DNA of 64,000 bases, taken from positions 290,330 through 354,329 of the forward strand of contig JBJCIZ010000040.1 of NCBI GenBank assembly GCA_051294375.1, written 5' to 3'. The translations under genes were made by a program, and so were the position numbers. The notes beneath the pieces were generated by a model. That model was not told where the DNA came from. It saw only the letters and a list, made by a program, of their open reading frames with translations, and ran no database searches. Positions 34,976 through 45,917 of the stretch are shown here, piece by piece; the first letter of the stretch is position 1, and the number at the start of each line of letters is the position of its first letter. The stretch is from Paraspadella gotoi. Lineage: Eukaryota > Chaetognatha.

Positions 34976-35435
34976 CATTTTGAGCTCTATCTTTACTTCT
35001 CAATTTCACTTTATTACTTACTAACTCATCTCTCAAATCTATCCTTTCAATTTCAAATTTCCTGTTTCACTCTCACTAATTATTAAGTAGATTAATTGTT
35101 ATACTTCACTAATATTCATCAGTTTAAAATTTTTCTTATTGTTATACATTACACAATGTAAAGATTTTGCACTGTTTTTCTCTCTCTCTCTCTCTCTCTC
35201 TCTTTTCACCATTTCACTTCTTTTCACAACTTACTCTGTCTTTTTCTCAACTTCAGCCTGTCCTCACCAATTGACCACTGTCCTTTCTAAACTCTGTGTT
35301 GGAAACTTTGCCCTCTCTCTCTCTCTCTCTGTTTATCTCTCTTTCTCTCTTCCTTTACACAAAATATTTTCAAAGTTCACTAATGCTGATGAAGGCTTGA
35401 AATGAAGCCGAAACATGTCTGTTTTTGAATCAAAT
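34976..35435 (+). repeat. Right arm of the large inverted repeat
   Basis: Mirror of the left arm from CATTTTGAGCTC outward. It breaks at the N gap after TTTGAATCAAAT. The expected continuation, AAAATCGTTGTCAAAAC, is found 2.27 kb away at 37703. Confidence 0.8.
35371..35430 (+). ncRNA. Hammerhead-ribozyme-like motif (right arm)
   Basis: CTGATGA (35386-35392) is followed by an extra A, then stem II GGCTT/AAGCC with a 6-nt loop. GAAA is at 35410-35413. C-AT-GTC makes a 2-bp stem III, and the predicted cleavage is after C35419. Flanks pair as stem I: two wobbles and two A-U pairs, a 2x2 internal loop, then A-U, C-G, U-A, U-A. A type I hammerhead with a very short stem III resembles those described in Penelope-like elements and retrozymes. 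The extra A after the core is the weak point. Confidence 0.5.
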
Positions 35436-35460
35436 NNNNNNNNNNNNNNNNNNNNNNNNN
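35436..35460. other. Assembly gap (25 N)
   Basis: Exactly 25 N, interrupting the right arm of the inverted repeat. Confidence 1.
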
Positions 35461-37524
35461 TCACAATGAATCTTTTTTTTTACGTGGACGTCCGGCCTTG
35501 GAATTAAGCACTTGTTTAAAGTCAAAGTAAAGTTATTTAACCTGAGCGACGTGATTAACCGCTCACTTTTACATTATGATTTCGTTGAAATAATTTAATT
35601 TTAACGTCGTTAATAAGTCTGTAAATTTATTTATATTTCGTTTCATGTGTTACACGCAAGGAACCCAGAAGACGTGTCAATTCCGTTCCCCTTTTTCTCA
35701 ACCCCTTTAATTCATTCCTTCGTTAATGTGTGAACTTGTCTTGTTAAGTTAATCATGTATCTGAATTTAGTAACATTTTAATTTTCTATCTGTGTACGTC
35801 ACTGAAGATCACGTTTCTGAAAGTACAAGATTAATATGTTTTGGTAACAGTTCACGTTTATTTTCCGGTTTTGTGTCTTTGAAATTAGACGATTTTTGTA
35901 TGCTCGTCGTGATAATTCGGTTTCAACGTTTTAAAAATATTTTTTTGTCTGATGATCTTTGCTTAATTGAACCGAGATTTATTTTTAAGAAACTCAAGTA
36001 CAAAATAATTGATACTTTCATAGAGAATGTTTATTTTATGATATGAACAGTTTTTATTTCAATCCGTATTTTTGTACAATGATGTTTAATGTTTTAAAAA
36101 AAAAAATTATTATGGTTTGAGGTCACTGACGTTTTCGGACGGGCTACTTAAAAATAGTTTACAAGGTTGCACAATTTTCATTTTTCTCTCATTTTTGTTT
36201 ATTTTCGTAAGTTTACTATTTTCTCATTTCTCATTTTTCTTTTACTATTTTCATTTTCCTCTATTTTCTCAATTCATCCCTCCTTCCTTCAAGGGGCAGT
36301 TTTCCGGCTCCCTTTGCTGTCACCGGAAAAGGTGGGGGTGTTGAGAGATGCCGTTGCTCATCTGTTTATTTTACTCATCATGATTCGTTTTCTACTTTTT
36401 GTCTGTTCAAGCCTATCTGTGTGCTACTTTCTATGCTCTTTACCTTCACGTTTCACAAGAGAGATCACTGAGAGACTTCAGCCCGTCCCAAAACGGCCTT
36501 TTTACGGGGACATGAGACATGTTTTCACTCAGTCACGTCTTGTCACCACTTGTAGCAGATCATGACGTCTTGTCACGTGGACAATAGACTTGTGGAGTCC
36601 CACACTTCGACCCAAGGCACTTTCGATGGACTTGTGGACAACTGACGGAGGCGGTGACAAAGAGGCTGACACCCTCGCCGACAAAGGTCTCGGCGTCACT
36701 CGCGACGGCGACACCAAAGGGGCGTGGATGCGGCCGCGCCCACTTCCGGCGACGAGGGGAGTTGACGGCAGTCTCCCCCAGTAATGGCGCGACGGGTCAT
36801 AGGACGGAGATACGCCTGGCGAGGCAGGCTGACTACTAGTTCCTCGACAATGCCAGATTTAACTCGTCCAGGACTTGCATTATTTAATTGACGTTGTTCT
36901 TTGGTCCGCCAATTCAGAAAAAAGTCGGATTTAACGCAAAAATATGTGTTTCAGATTCGTTATAACAAAAAAAATACAAAGGTAACTGTATGAGCGAAAT
37001 GAAAATGGTCAATTTACGTAACGATATAAAATACTTATAATAATATATACAATATACATGTTTCCATACGGTTTTTAACCCGAGTTTCCGCCATAATTAT
37101 CGGAACAACGATAAATAACTCCTTTATCTTTTTTCTGTCCACTCCGTCTACATCATCTCCGTCACCATTTGTTCTCATTGTGCGTCCGTTATAATCGTCG
37201 TCTTCATGACGTCATTATCGTTCTCATATAACGTCCGAATCGACAACGGTTTAAATGCGCGTTCCTTCCTCTTTGCTAAGCTTGCTTCCTGTTTGGCTGC
37301 TTGCTAGCTCTACTATGTGATTGTTTGGGCTTTTTTGGTTTTCTTTCTTTCTTCCTTTTCTTTCTTTCTTATAGTCTTTCTTTCTTATCTTTCCTTTCTT
37401 TCATCCAACTCCAATAACGACATTCTCGAATTCGCCAACGCGAAAGATCGCGCTATGACGTAACGGAAAAATCTTGACGTCTATTTTCTTTCTCGTTGCG
37501 AAGTGATATCCCGAATGTCTCTCT

Positions 37525-37599
<75 letters not shown>

Positions 37600-37702
37600 G
37601 AGTTATTAACTTTTCGTCACGTTATGACGTAGAATGTCTCATCTCAGTTTTACTTCGGCAGTTTGCAAGTAACTGCTTCGAATTTTTAGACTTAATATAT
37701 AT
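35461..37702. other. Unassigned segment interrupting the right arm
   Basis: T-rich blocks (35500-36300) are followed by a GC-richer part (36300-36860) with short unrecognised open frames, then AT-rich DNA and a long TC microsatellite at 37518-37599. No gene is supported. It could be an LTR element end or a misplaced contig. Confidence 0.35.
37518..37599. repeat. (TC)n microsatellite
   Basis: About 80 bases of TC with a few CC interruptions. It generates a spurious Ser/Leu open frame. Confidence 0.9.
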
Positions 37703-37738
37703 AAAATCGTTGTCAAAACTAAACTCAAACTGTCTCTA
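37703..37738 (+). repeat. Outer end of the inverted-repeat right arm
   Basis: AAAATCGTTGTCAAAAC and AAACTCAAACTGTCTCTAA complement 34166-34203 and complete the arm broken at 35435. Confidence 0.7.
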
Positions 37739-38498
37739 AATACTTTTTCATATTTTTCACTCACTTATGATCAAAATATCAAAAAAAGAATTATACTTTG
37801 TGTAGACAACGTTTTGCAAACTACCTGAATCTTATCTTAAAAATAAAAAAATCCTAAAAAGATTGTTAGCCTTTCCTATTTATAAAGAAATATTAAAAAA
37901 TTAATATATGGGGTATGGAGTAATATTATATTTTTTTCTCTATTCAAATTTTTTTTAAAATGTTTAAATTTTTGTTTGAGAAGGTGCTTGATTCAAATTT
38001 CTTAACCACCTTACTGAGTTAGGTTACTCCTACCATAGCCGATGAATTTTAAATTCTTAAGTATAAGCGTTAAAATAATCTATCATTAGCATTGATGATA
38101 GTGTTAAAATATTTGTTTTCAAAAATACTTTCTTCTGAGGGTACTCGCCGAATTAAAATTATTAAATTACTATATAAAGCAAAACATTTTTTTTTTAAAT
38201 CTTAAAAATTTTTGATGGATTCTGATAAAGCATAGAAAGTTAACCAAGAAATGCAGCTTTTAAAAATTCTTACATTTTCTCAGTAAAAATACCCAAAAAA
38301 ATGATAAAATCATAGAAAGATGATGATGATGACAATTTTTTATAGTTTTTCTTATTTTTGACCTACTTATCAAAAAAATATGTAAAAAAGAATTATACTT
38401 CGTGTAGACAACTTTTTATGAACTATCTGAATCTGGTCTTAAAATTTAAAATTTCACAAAATATTTTTTGGCCTTTCCTATCTGTAAATAAATATTAA
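37739..38498. repeat. AT-rich foldback-type repeat
   Basis: Two similar blocks (ATTATACTTTGTGTAGACAA near 37790 and ATTATACTTCGTGTAGACAA near 38390) and TTGATGGATTCTGATAAAGC near 38210 recur in part at 24700 and, reversed, at 53220-53290. It carries no coding sequence. Confidence 0.45.
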
Positions 38499-39127
38499 AA
38501 CAAGTTTGATCAAACAATGTCGGATCTGCCCACGATCATTATCGGTAATTAATTAATTAATTAATATTTAAATTATTCAAGTTAATTAATTAATTAATTA
38601 GGCAATTTGATCCCAAATGTTTGTTTTTAGGTCTTTTCGTCACTAACCACGATAAAAGCAATGACAACGATGAGAATAATTCCGATAATGATTGACTTGA
38701 TTGACTTATTAATTAATTATTGATTAATTAATTGACTAATTGATTAATTATTACATCCTGCCCCATCCACTAATGAGCAATAGGTGTTCAAATAGTGATA
38801 TATATTTTTTTGTTTTTTCCATTTAAACTCATTTTCACTCAGACGATTCCATCGAAACTTCATATCCAGCTCAATCACACACTTCCCTACTCACACACAA
38901 AATTTTATTCAAATCCATCCATCCAATCACGAGTAATTGGTATTTTTTGCTAGGGTGGGATGGACGGACGGACAGACAGACAGACGGACATCATTTTTTT
39001 GAATAATTTATCGTAATTCGATGTTCTGACATGATATAAGTGTGTGCCCGACAATATTGAGGGGGCGGACCGACGTACCAACAAAGTGAATTATAGAGTT
39101 GGGATCTGCTGATAAGCAGATCCGACT
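38499..39127 (-). mobile_element. HINE/pearl-like repeat, nearly full length
   Basis: The - strand order is: 5' inverted repeat, TCGGTCC blocks, a GTCC/GTCT microsatellite (about 38960-38995), a core block, TTAATTAA tail, GCAGATCCGAC, and the terminal GTTTGatCAAAC-TTGTT. It has one core block where 43555 has two, giving about 630 bases. Confidence 0.65.
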
Positions 39128-39840
39128 AAAAATAATTACTAGGGTATAGAGCCATATAAAAAATTTTTTGTCCATTGAAAGTATATTTATAAATGTATAA
39201 ATTTTCGTTTCAGTATGTACTGACTCTAAATTTTTGACTTACCTCATTGAGTGCGGCTACCCCTAGTAATAAAAACTCTTTTCATTTCATTCCCATTTGA
39301 AATCTGTGTATTTATAAATTGAATGGATAATATTTTTTTTTCATTAAAACTAACCAAAATATTGTATTCATGACAGATTTTTAAATAAATAAACAAAAAT
39401 ATCTATTAATCAATTAATTATTCAATCAACCAATTAATCAATTATTTAGGTAGATCCAGCATTGTTTGCTGAAAGTTGTTAATTACTTTACTTAACTTTA
39501 CTAATCACTCATAAACACTGTTTTACAACTGTTTCATATGTGATAATCGGTAAATACAACTGCCTCCTTCCTTTAATAAAGATGGAGTTTTAAATTTTAT
39601 AAAAAACATTTTTGAAGAAAAACAAACTTAGAAAAACGCTTTACTAACAGCTATTTACTTACTTTCATGATGTCTTCATCATTAAAGTTTTTGCTGTTTT
39701 TATTATGTTGTTTGTCAAAACAAGAAATACCCATAAGGTAAAACCATTATTTTATTAACTAAAAAATTGTTAGTAAAAACTACTTTGAATGAGCTATAGC
39801 ATATGCAGCCGATGGGGTTCTGTCCTTAGATGCTAGCTTA

Positions 39841-41113
39841 GGGTGTTTCACCCAAATTTGAAAAGTTTTCAGATCTTAATTTACATCTAGGAAAATATGT
39901 TGGGAGGTAAAAAAATAAGATTGTACTACTTTTTGTCAAAATTGGAGCAACACCCTTAGTGCTACCCTCGCCTAAAGGATAAAAAAAGCACACCTTGGGC
40001 ACATTTTCGTCAATTGACTGAATCTTAATGATCCAATCCACGTCCAAAGGATCTTATTAGTTGCCCAACCTTCTAAGGATGATGCAGTAAAAATTTCAGC
40101 TCTCTATCATGACGAAGGCTCACACTACAGCAGTTACTGTGTGATGGAGTATAGAGAACAATAGGCTTTAAATATTTAAACTCAAAATAAAATCATTTCT
40201 CTTCAGATCTAATATTTTTTGTATATAATATCATACTAGTAGGAGCCAAGTATCCTATTTTTTGAAAGGTGTGCCCACATCCTGGTGGATACTTCCTGTA
40301 CAAAACACTAAAAACATAAATCACTACTGTATATCATTTTTTCAACAGTTTTTAAATCTACAGTGTTAATTGTGACATACTAATTAGTAGTCGTCTTGCA
40401 ACAGTGCAATAGACCCTTAAAATTTTCATGGAGTCGCACTTAAATGCAACTGCAGCAGCTTTTTGACCATTTTCTTTAATTTTATGAAAAACTAATGATG
40501 CTATTTTACCCTAACTGATCTCAATACTTGTACAATGTCCATGTTTTAAATATTAACCTTGTATAAATATTAAATATATATCATGTCTTCGGACCTTTCT
40601 ACAGTAATCACAATATGCTGGAGAAAGATTAGTGATTTTTGTTTTTAGTGTTTTGTACAGGAAATATCCACCAGGATGTTGGCACACCTTTTAAAAAATA
40701 GGACACTTGGCTCCTACTAGTATGATATTATATGAAAAAATATTAGATCTAAAGAGAAATGATTTTATTTTGAGTTTAAATGTTTAAAGCCTATTGTTCT
40801 CTATACTCCACCATACAGTACCTGCTGTAGTGTAAGCCTTCGTCATTATATAGAGCTGAAATTTTTACTGCATCATTCTTATAAGGTGGGTCAACTAATA
40901 AGATCCTTTGGACGTGGATTGGCTCACGATGATTCAGTCAATTGACGAAAATGTGCCCAAGATGTGCTTTTTTATCCTTTAGGCGAGGGTAGCACTAAGG
41001 GGGTTGCACCAATTTTGACAAAAAGTAGTACAATCTTATTTTTTTACCTCCCAACCTATTTTCCTAGATGTAAATTAAGATCAGAAAACTTTTCAAATTT
41101 GGGTGAAACACCC
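39841..41113. mobile_element. Foldback DNA element with ~500-base inverted arms
   Basis: The left arm (39841 to about 40335) is the inverted complement of the right arm (about 40620 to 41113), with a ~285-base loop. The termini are GGGTGTTTCACCC and GGGTGAAACACCC, themselves nearly palindromic, flanked on both sides by TA and by GCTAGC. A TA duplication would fit a Tc1/mariner-type MITE. No transposase is encoded. Confidence 0.7.
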
Positions 41114-41131
41114 TAATGCTAGCTAGTATTA

Positions 41132-41480
41132 TGGTGGACTAAAATCCACCAACCGTTCATCAGCGACCGTTGGTGCCGGAGGCAAGTCATTCGCCTCCCA
41201 ACCCAAAGGTCCAGGGTTCTAGCCCGGTGGTCGCCTAGCAGTTAAGAGGGACGGGGCGCTTAACCCGCCTGTAACACGGTGTTACAGCCTGATCCAAAGC
41301 TCAGGGACTGCTTATATTAAACGGTTCTGTCACTAACACATGACAATAATCACTGTCTTTTCATTGGTGAGCCCGACTTCCGAACACAACAGCAACAACA
41401 ACACTTTCAAGCAACATGCCTCAACCTAGAACCAAATTCCGAAACTCGATCCCAAACCTTTTTTCATAATATTTTTATAT
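41132..41480 (+). mobile_element. LTR-like unit with primer-binding site and leader
   Basis: TGGTGGAC...TTTTCA (41132-41363) has TG/CA ends. It is followed after one base by TGGTGAGCCCGAC (41365-41377), the same 13 bases that abut the 5' LTR of gypsy-1 at 60536-60548. A CAACA-rich leader and an ATG at 41417 (M-P-Q-P-R-T) follow, then homology to any element is lost. It fits the 5' end of a Ty3/gypsy-type element without its body or 3' LTR. Confidence 0.5.
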
Positions 41481-43554
41481 TTTTGGATAGAGAATGACTG
41501 TAATAATGTAAATCTTAAGTTACATCTACATTAGCCCATGGGTTTTGAAGAAATCGACTAAAAACAACCAAAATTCCTCTCCCTTTTTTCAACATTCTCG
41601 CCTTTTAAGATTTTCGCCGATCCTGACTGCCTCTTACAAACTTATAATTTTGCTAGTTAATTTTTTTTTCTTAAACGAGCAAAAGAAATCCACAACTTTC
41701 TAATCTTTTATAATTTCGAGGTAAAAAAATATAATACCTCTAAGGTCGGGTAAGTCTGACTGAGATCTAGGTAAGTAAAGACGGGGGAAAATGGTGGAAA
41801 AGGAATATATATTGTAAGCGGCTAAATCGGCGGTAAAAAAATGGTAACAGAGACTGACCGGGAGAGGGACGGTGAGAGAGAAAGAGAGGAAAAAGTGTGA
41901 ATGAAAAACTTAAACCTTGGACTCGAGCCTGGGTCTCCGGGGGGAGGGGGAGGAGGATGAGGAGAAATGATGAGGAAACGGTGCATGCTGGCGAAACCTA
42001 TCGGTTCTTTCTGAATACATTACATTAACATTAGGATATTGTGAAAGTGTAATGTCTTGTGAAGCCTGTGAAAGTTGAGTAATTAAAAAATTCGCCTATT
42101 TTGTTATTGAAAACTAACATTAAAGTGAAGGCTCCTTTCAGTAAACGTCCCTGTTCTCTAAAATAACTAGTGGAAAAGAAAGATAAATACTTAGACTGTG
42201 ATGGGGTGAATAATATTTTGTAGAATTTTGTAAGCATGCATGTAAAATCAGACAAGCAATTATTTAAGTGACAAAAAATTTACATTTTCTTTATCCAAAA
42301 AAACTTTTAAGTTTTACTAGAGTACAATTTAACCTTTTTTCTTTCAGAATCATTAAAAAGAATTAAATTTTCATTTATTTTTATGGGGTGTCATTAGTTT
42401 TAAAATTAATTATAATTTTGACTTAGTTTGACACTCACCCTGTAAAGAGGTTTCAGCAAAAATATTTCTAAAATTGTATCTTTTATGTGTCCTATGATTA
42501 TGGCTTTATTTTGGTACTATTGCCATCCCTTTATCTTTGTTCCTTCAAAAGATATTAGGAAAAAAAGTTTTTTCTCTCAACCTTCCTTTTAATTTCTTTT
42601 AAAATAAAAATTTTGCAATGAAAACTGGATAACTTTAATATGAAAAAATTGGTCAATAATAAAAAGAAAAATAGAACGAGCTCTAGGGACACAAGGCTTT
42701 TAGAATCTCATAATTTAAAGTGTCATTTATAATGCTAACATACCATAATCTCATTAATAACTTTAAAAAAGTGAAATTTCCCTTTCATTTCTATAGTAAA
42801 AATGAGTTTTGAAAATCCTCCGGAGATGAGTAGTTCATTTCCCCTGGCTGGTTTGATAGTAAAATCTTTATCAAATGCCACAAGAAAAAAGGAACGAGCT
42901 CTTGAGATGTAAAGCTGTCGGAATCGTGTGTTTTTACAAATGTTTTCTACTGGAACTTTTTGCAGGCTCTTTTGTAAGGTTGGGCAGTCAGATTCGAACG
43001 GAAAAATGTTTAATTTTTTTTTAGCAAGATTTTCGCCTATAGAAAGAGAAAAAAATTGTGGAAAGCTGGAAAGTTTCTAAAAAAATTTGTGGAAAAAAAA
43101 TATAAGTTATTTCCTTTACTTTCGAATTTCGAAATTCTCCTTGACCGAATTGAAAATTTTCCGTTGAAATTTTCACTCTTCACTCCGCTGGCTAGAAAAA
43201 TATTGTGGATACCCGGAAAATCTGTGGTCAACCATTTTAAAAATAGACAAGCTTAAAAATTTGCGGGCAAAAAGTGGTTGTTATTGTTCCTTCTGGTACT
43301 GGACAGCTGGTCGTGGTCATTGGCCGTAGCAACAAAAATTACAAATTTTCCACTGACTAACACGACGAACGGACGGAAAAATTGGAGAAAAATAGTATAT
43401 TTACTTCCGGCTCAGTCCATTAGAATTTCTAAACAGTCCCAATACTTTTTATTAGTAGTTTTGATGACCAGAAAATTACAAATTTTCCTGGGAAAATTTG
43501 AAATTTTTGTATTATTTTTCTCCCATTCCTCCCTTTCTATTTTCACTAATTTTT
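41481..43554. other. AT-rich sequence, nothing recognised
   Basis: A 2.1-kb stretch with only short spurious frames and a GC-richer patch near 41920-41970. It is duplicated at 48010-50083. Confidence 0.5.
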
Positions 43555-44341
43555 AGTCGGATCTGCTTATCAGCAGATCCCGACTCTATAATTCATTTTG
43601 TCGGTCCGCCCCCTCAATATTGTCGGGCACAAACTTATATCATGTCAGAACATCGAATTATGATAAATTATGTAAAAAAAAATGATGTATGTCCGTCCGT
43701 CTGTCTGTCTGTCTGCCCGTCCGTCCCACTTTAGCAAAAAACACCAATTACTCGTGATCGGATGGATGGATTTGAAAGAAATTTTGTGTGTGGGTAGGGA
43801 AGTGTGTGATTGAGCTGGATATGAAGTTTCGATGGAATCTTCTGAGTGGAAATTAGTTTAAATAGAAAAAACATAAAAATATATTTCACTATTTGAACAC
43901 CAATTGCTCATGACTGGATGGGGCGATTGAACTTAAATTTTGTATGTGGGTAGGAAAGTGTGTGATTAAGCTGGAACTCAAGTTTTGATGGAATCGTCTG
44001 AGTGGAAATGAGTTTAAATGGAAAAAACCAAAAACCTGTTTCACTAATTGATTATGCTTATTTTTCCTTTATATTAAATGTGAATGCAGGATGTATTAAT
44101 TAATCAAATAATTAATCAATTAGTCAATTAATTAATCAATAATTAATTAATCAGTCAATCAAGACAAACGTTATCGGCATTATTCTCATCGTCATCATTG
44201 CTTTTGTTTTGGTTAGTGATGAAAAGACCTAAAAACAAACATTTGAGATCAAATTAATTAATTAATTGCCTAATTAATTAATTAATTTTAAGAATTAATT
44301 AGTTACCGAGCAGATCCGACATTGTTTGGACAAACTTGTTT
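43555..44341 (+). mobile_element. HINE/pearl-like repeat, full length
   Basis: This is the best copy of the family, about 790 bases. In order: AGTCGGATCTGC hairpin, conserved leader, (GTCC/GTCT)n at 43690-43727, two tandem core blocks of about 160 bases, a TTAATTAA tail, GCAGATCCGAC, then GTTTGgaCAAAC-TTGTT. GTCY microsatellites, repeated cores, unequal inverted repeats and a 3' hairpin are the described layout of pearl, mini-me and HINE elements. It has no coding capacity. Confidence 0.65.
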
Positions 44342-44466
44342 CTCAACGAATGAAAATTACAAATTTCTAAAGACATATTGACAGTACTTTTGATTAGCTA
44401 TTCTGCTGACCACTAAATTTGAAAATTTGTACAGAAAAAACCTATACTAACTAACATTCCTTTTTT

Positions 44467-44945
44467 AGTCGGATCTGCTTATAAGCAGATCCCTACTCTA
44501 TAATTCACTTTGTCGGTTCGTTGGTCCGACCCCTCAATCTTGTCGGACATTCACATATATCATGTCATCGAAATATGACAAATTATGCAAAAAAACGATG
44601 TCTGTCCGTCCGTCTGTCCGTCCATCCATCCATCTGTCATACCTTAGCAAAAACTCCAATTCCTCGTGATTGGATGGATGGATTGGAATGAATGGGTAGA
44701 GAGTGTGATTGAGCTGGATATGAAGTTTCGATGGAATCGTGTGAGTAGAAAAGAATTTAAATGGAAAAAACAAATAAAATTATTTCACTATTTGAATGCC
44801 AATTACTCATGAGTAGATGGGACAATTGACTTGAAAATTTGTTTGTGGGTAGAAAGGTGTGTGATTAAGCTGGAAATCATGTTTCAATGGAATTATTATG
44901 CTTCTTTTTATTTTTATATTAAATTTAATGTAAAATGTATTATTG
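44467..44945 (+). mobile_element. HINE/pearl-like repeat, truncated
   Basis: Same 5' end, microsatellite and two cores. It stops at AAAATGTATT, where GGAGTTTATGTTTGGGTAG begins, the founder unit of the 52-kb minisatellite. Confidence 0.6.
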
Positions 44946-45475
44946 GAGTTTATGTTTGGGTAGAGTGACGGGGGTGGGGGTGAAGAGAAAAGGCCGAGAC
45001 CGACGGAGAAGGCCAGATCTGACCCATTCGACCGATTGACCGATCGACCGGACAGGGACTGACCTGACTCTTTCTCCACTCTTTCTCTCCTTCTCTCTCT
45101 TTCTCTCTCTCTCTCTCTCCAAACTTTACTTGGACAGGCTCAAACAAGACAAATTCAGATTCACTGGATCACATTTTAGAGAGATCGTCAACTACTTTCT
45201 TACAAAGTTCCTACTACGTTTTTACTAAAGATTTATCACGATTCTATTTGATTTCTCCTCGATATATAGATTCTTCATTCAATTTGATCTCGATTTTCTA
45301 CGGAAACCTCGTTTTCTACATTTTATTACATTTATTTACATTTTATTTTCGCGTTATTTCTTCCCGACTTTCGAGCTTTAGTTACATAAAACGTTTGGGA
45401 TACTTTTCGTCAGATAAGTTGCGACAAAGTGGACCATCTTCACCTCAAGAGGCGTAGAGAGCCAAGCTTCTATAC
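44946..45475. other. Non-coding segment with one minisatellite founder unit
   Basis: Contains a single GGAGTTTATGTTTGGGTAG/AGTGACGGGGGTGGGGG unit, a TC microsatellite (45065-45119) and T-rich sequence. No gene recognised. Confidence 0.5.
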
Positions 45476-45478
45476 AAT

Positions 45479-45723
45479 GCCCGATGAAGCAGCTCCGCTT
45501 GACGCCAATCTTCAAGGGAGCGCCGCTCATTTGGATACCACCATTTACAAGTTAGATCTTGCATGCCCGGGCCCGTCTCCCTGTTATGTTTAACACGGTT
45601 ACCTTGGAAACAATATTAGATACGGGAAGCGGTTCATTAAACCTTTTATCTGTTGACATTTTAAGAGACGTTTTAAAAGTAGTTTCCCCTTTAAACAGAG
45701 AGTTTGTGCGGGTTGTGGGAATA
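45479..45723 (+). pseudogene. LTR-retrotransposon aspartic protease fragment
   Basis: An open segment starting M-P-D-E-A-A-P (45479) gives way, after a frame change, to R-L-P-V-M-F-N-T-V-T-L-E-T-I-L-D-T-G-S-G-S. The last part contains the D-T-G aspartic protease active site with hydrophobic residues before it. It runs into the N gap. It differs from the D-G-G/D-S-G proteases of the gypsy copies here and probably belongs to another LTR family. Confidence 0.5.
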
Positions 45724-45748
45724 NNNNNNNNNNNNNNNNNNNNNNNNN
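45724..45748. other. Assembly gap (25 N)
   Basis: Exactly 25 N between the protease fragment and a T-rich block. Confidence 1.
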
Positions 45749-45917
45749 TTTTTACTTTGTTTTAATCTGTTTTTACCTTGTTTTTAAGTGGTTTTAATTG
45801 ATTTTAATTCGTTTATTCGTGCTTTTACTTGATGTCAATACATGTTTTTTAACTCGCTAAACCTTCAAATTCGGTGGCCGAGCGACTTTAGATTATTTTA
45901 GATACAAGATCAAACAA
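45749..45917 (+). repeat. T-rich LTR/leader-like block
   Basis: GTTTTTAC-type repeats ending in ACAAGATCAAACAATA resemble 18340-18490 upstream of the BEL element. Probably a retroelement end. Confidence 0.35.

Larger units (their letters stand above)
39400..45475 (+). repeat. 6.1-kb duplicated block, copy A
   Basis: Collinear with 45918-51993 from ATCTATTAATCAATTA to GAGCCAAGCTTCT. The flanks differ on both sides. Confidence 0.85.

Noticed and set aside
37503-37739. Ser/Leu-rich open frame
   Set aside because: It is a translated TC microsatellite.
41132-41363. Interpretation as a tRNA-derived SINE, from a GGTTCTAGCCC box B-like motif and an anticodon-arm-like hairpin
   Set aside because: TG/CA ends and the adjacent gypsy-type primer-binding site fit an LTR better. 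Not fully excluded.
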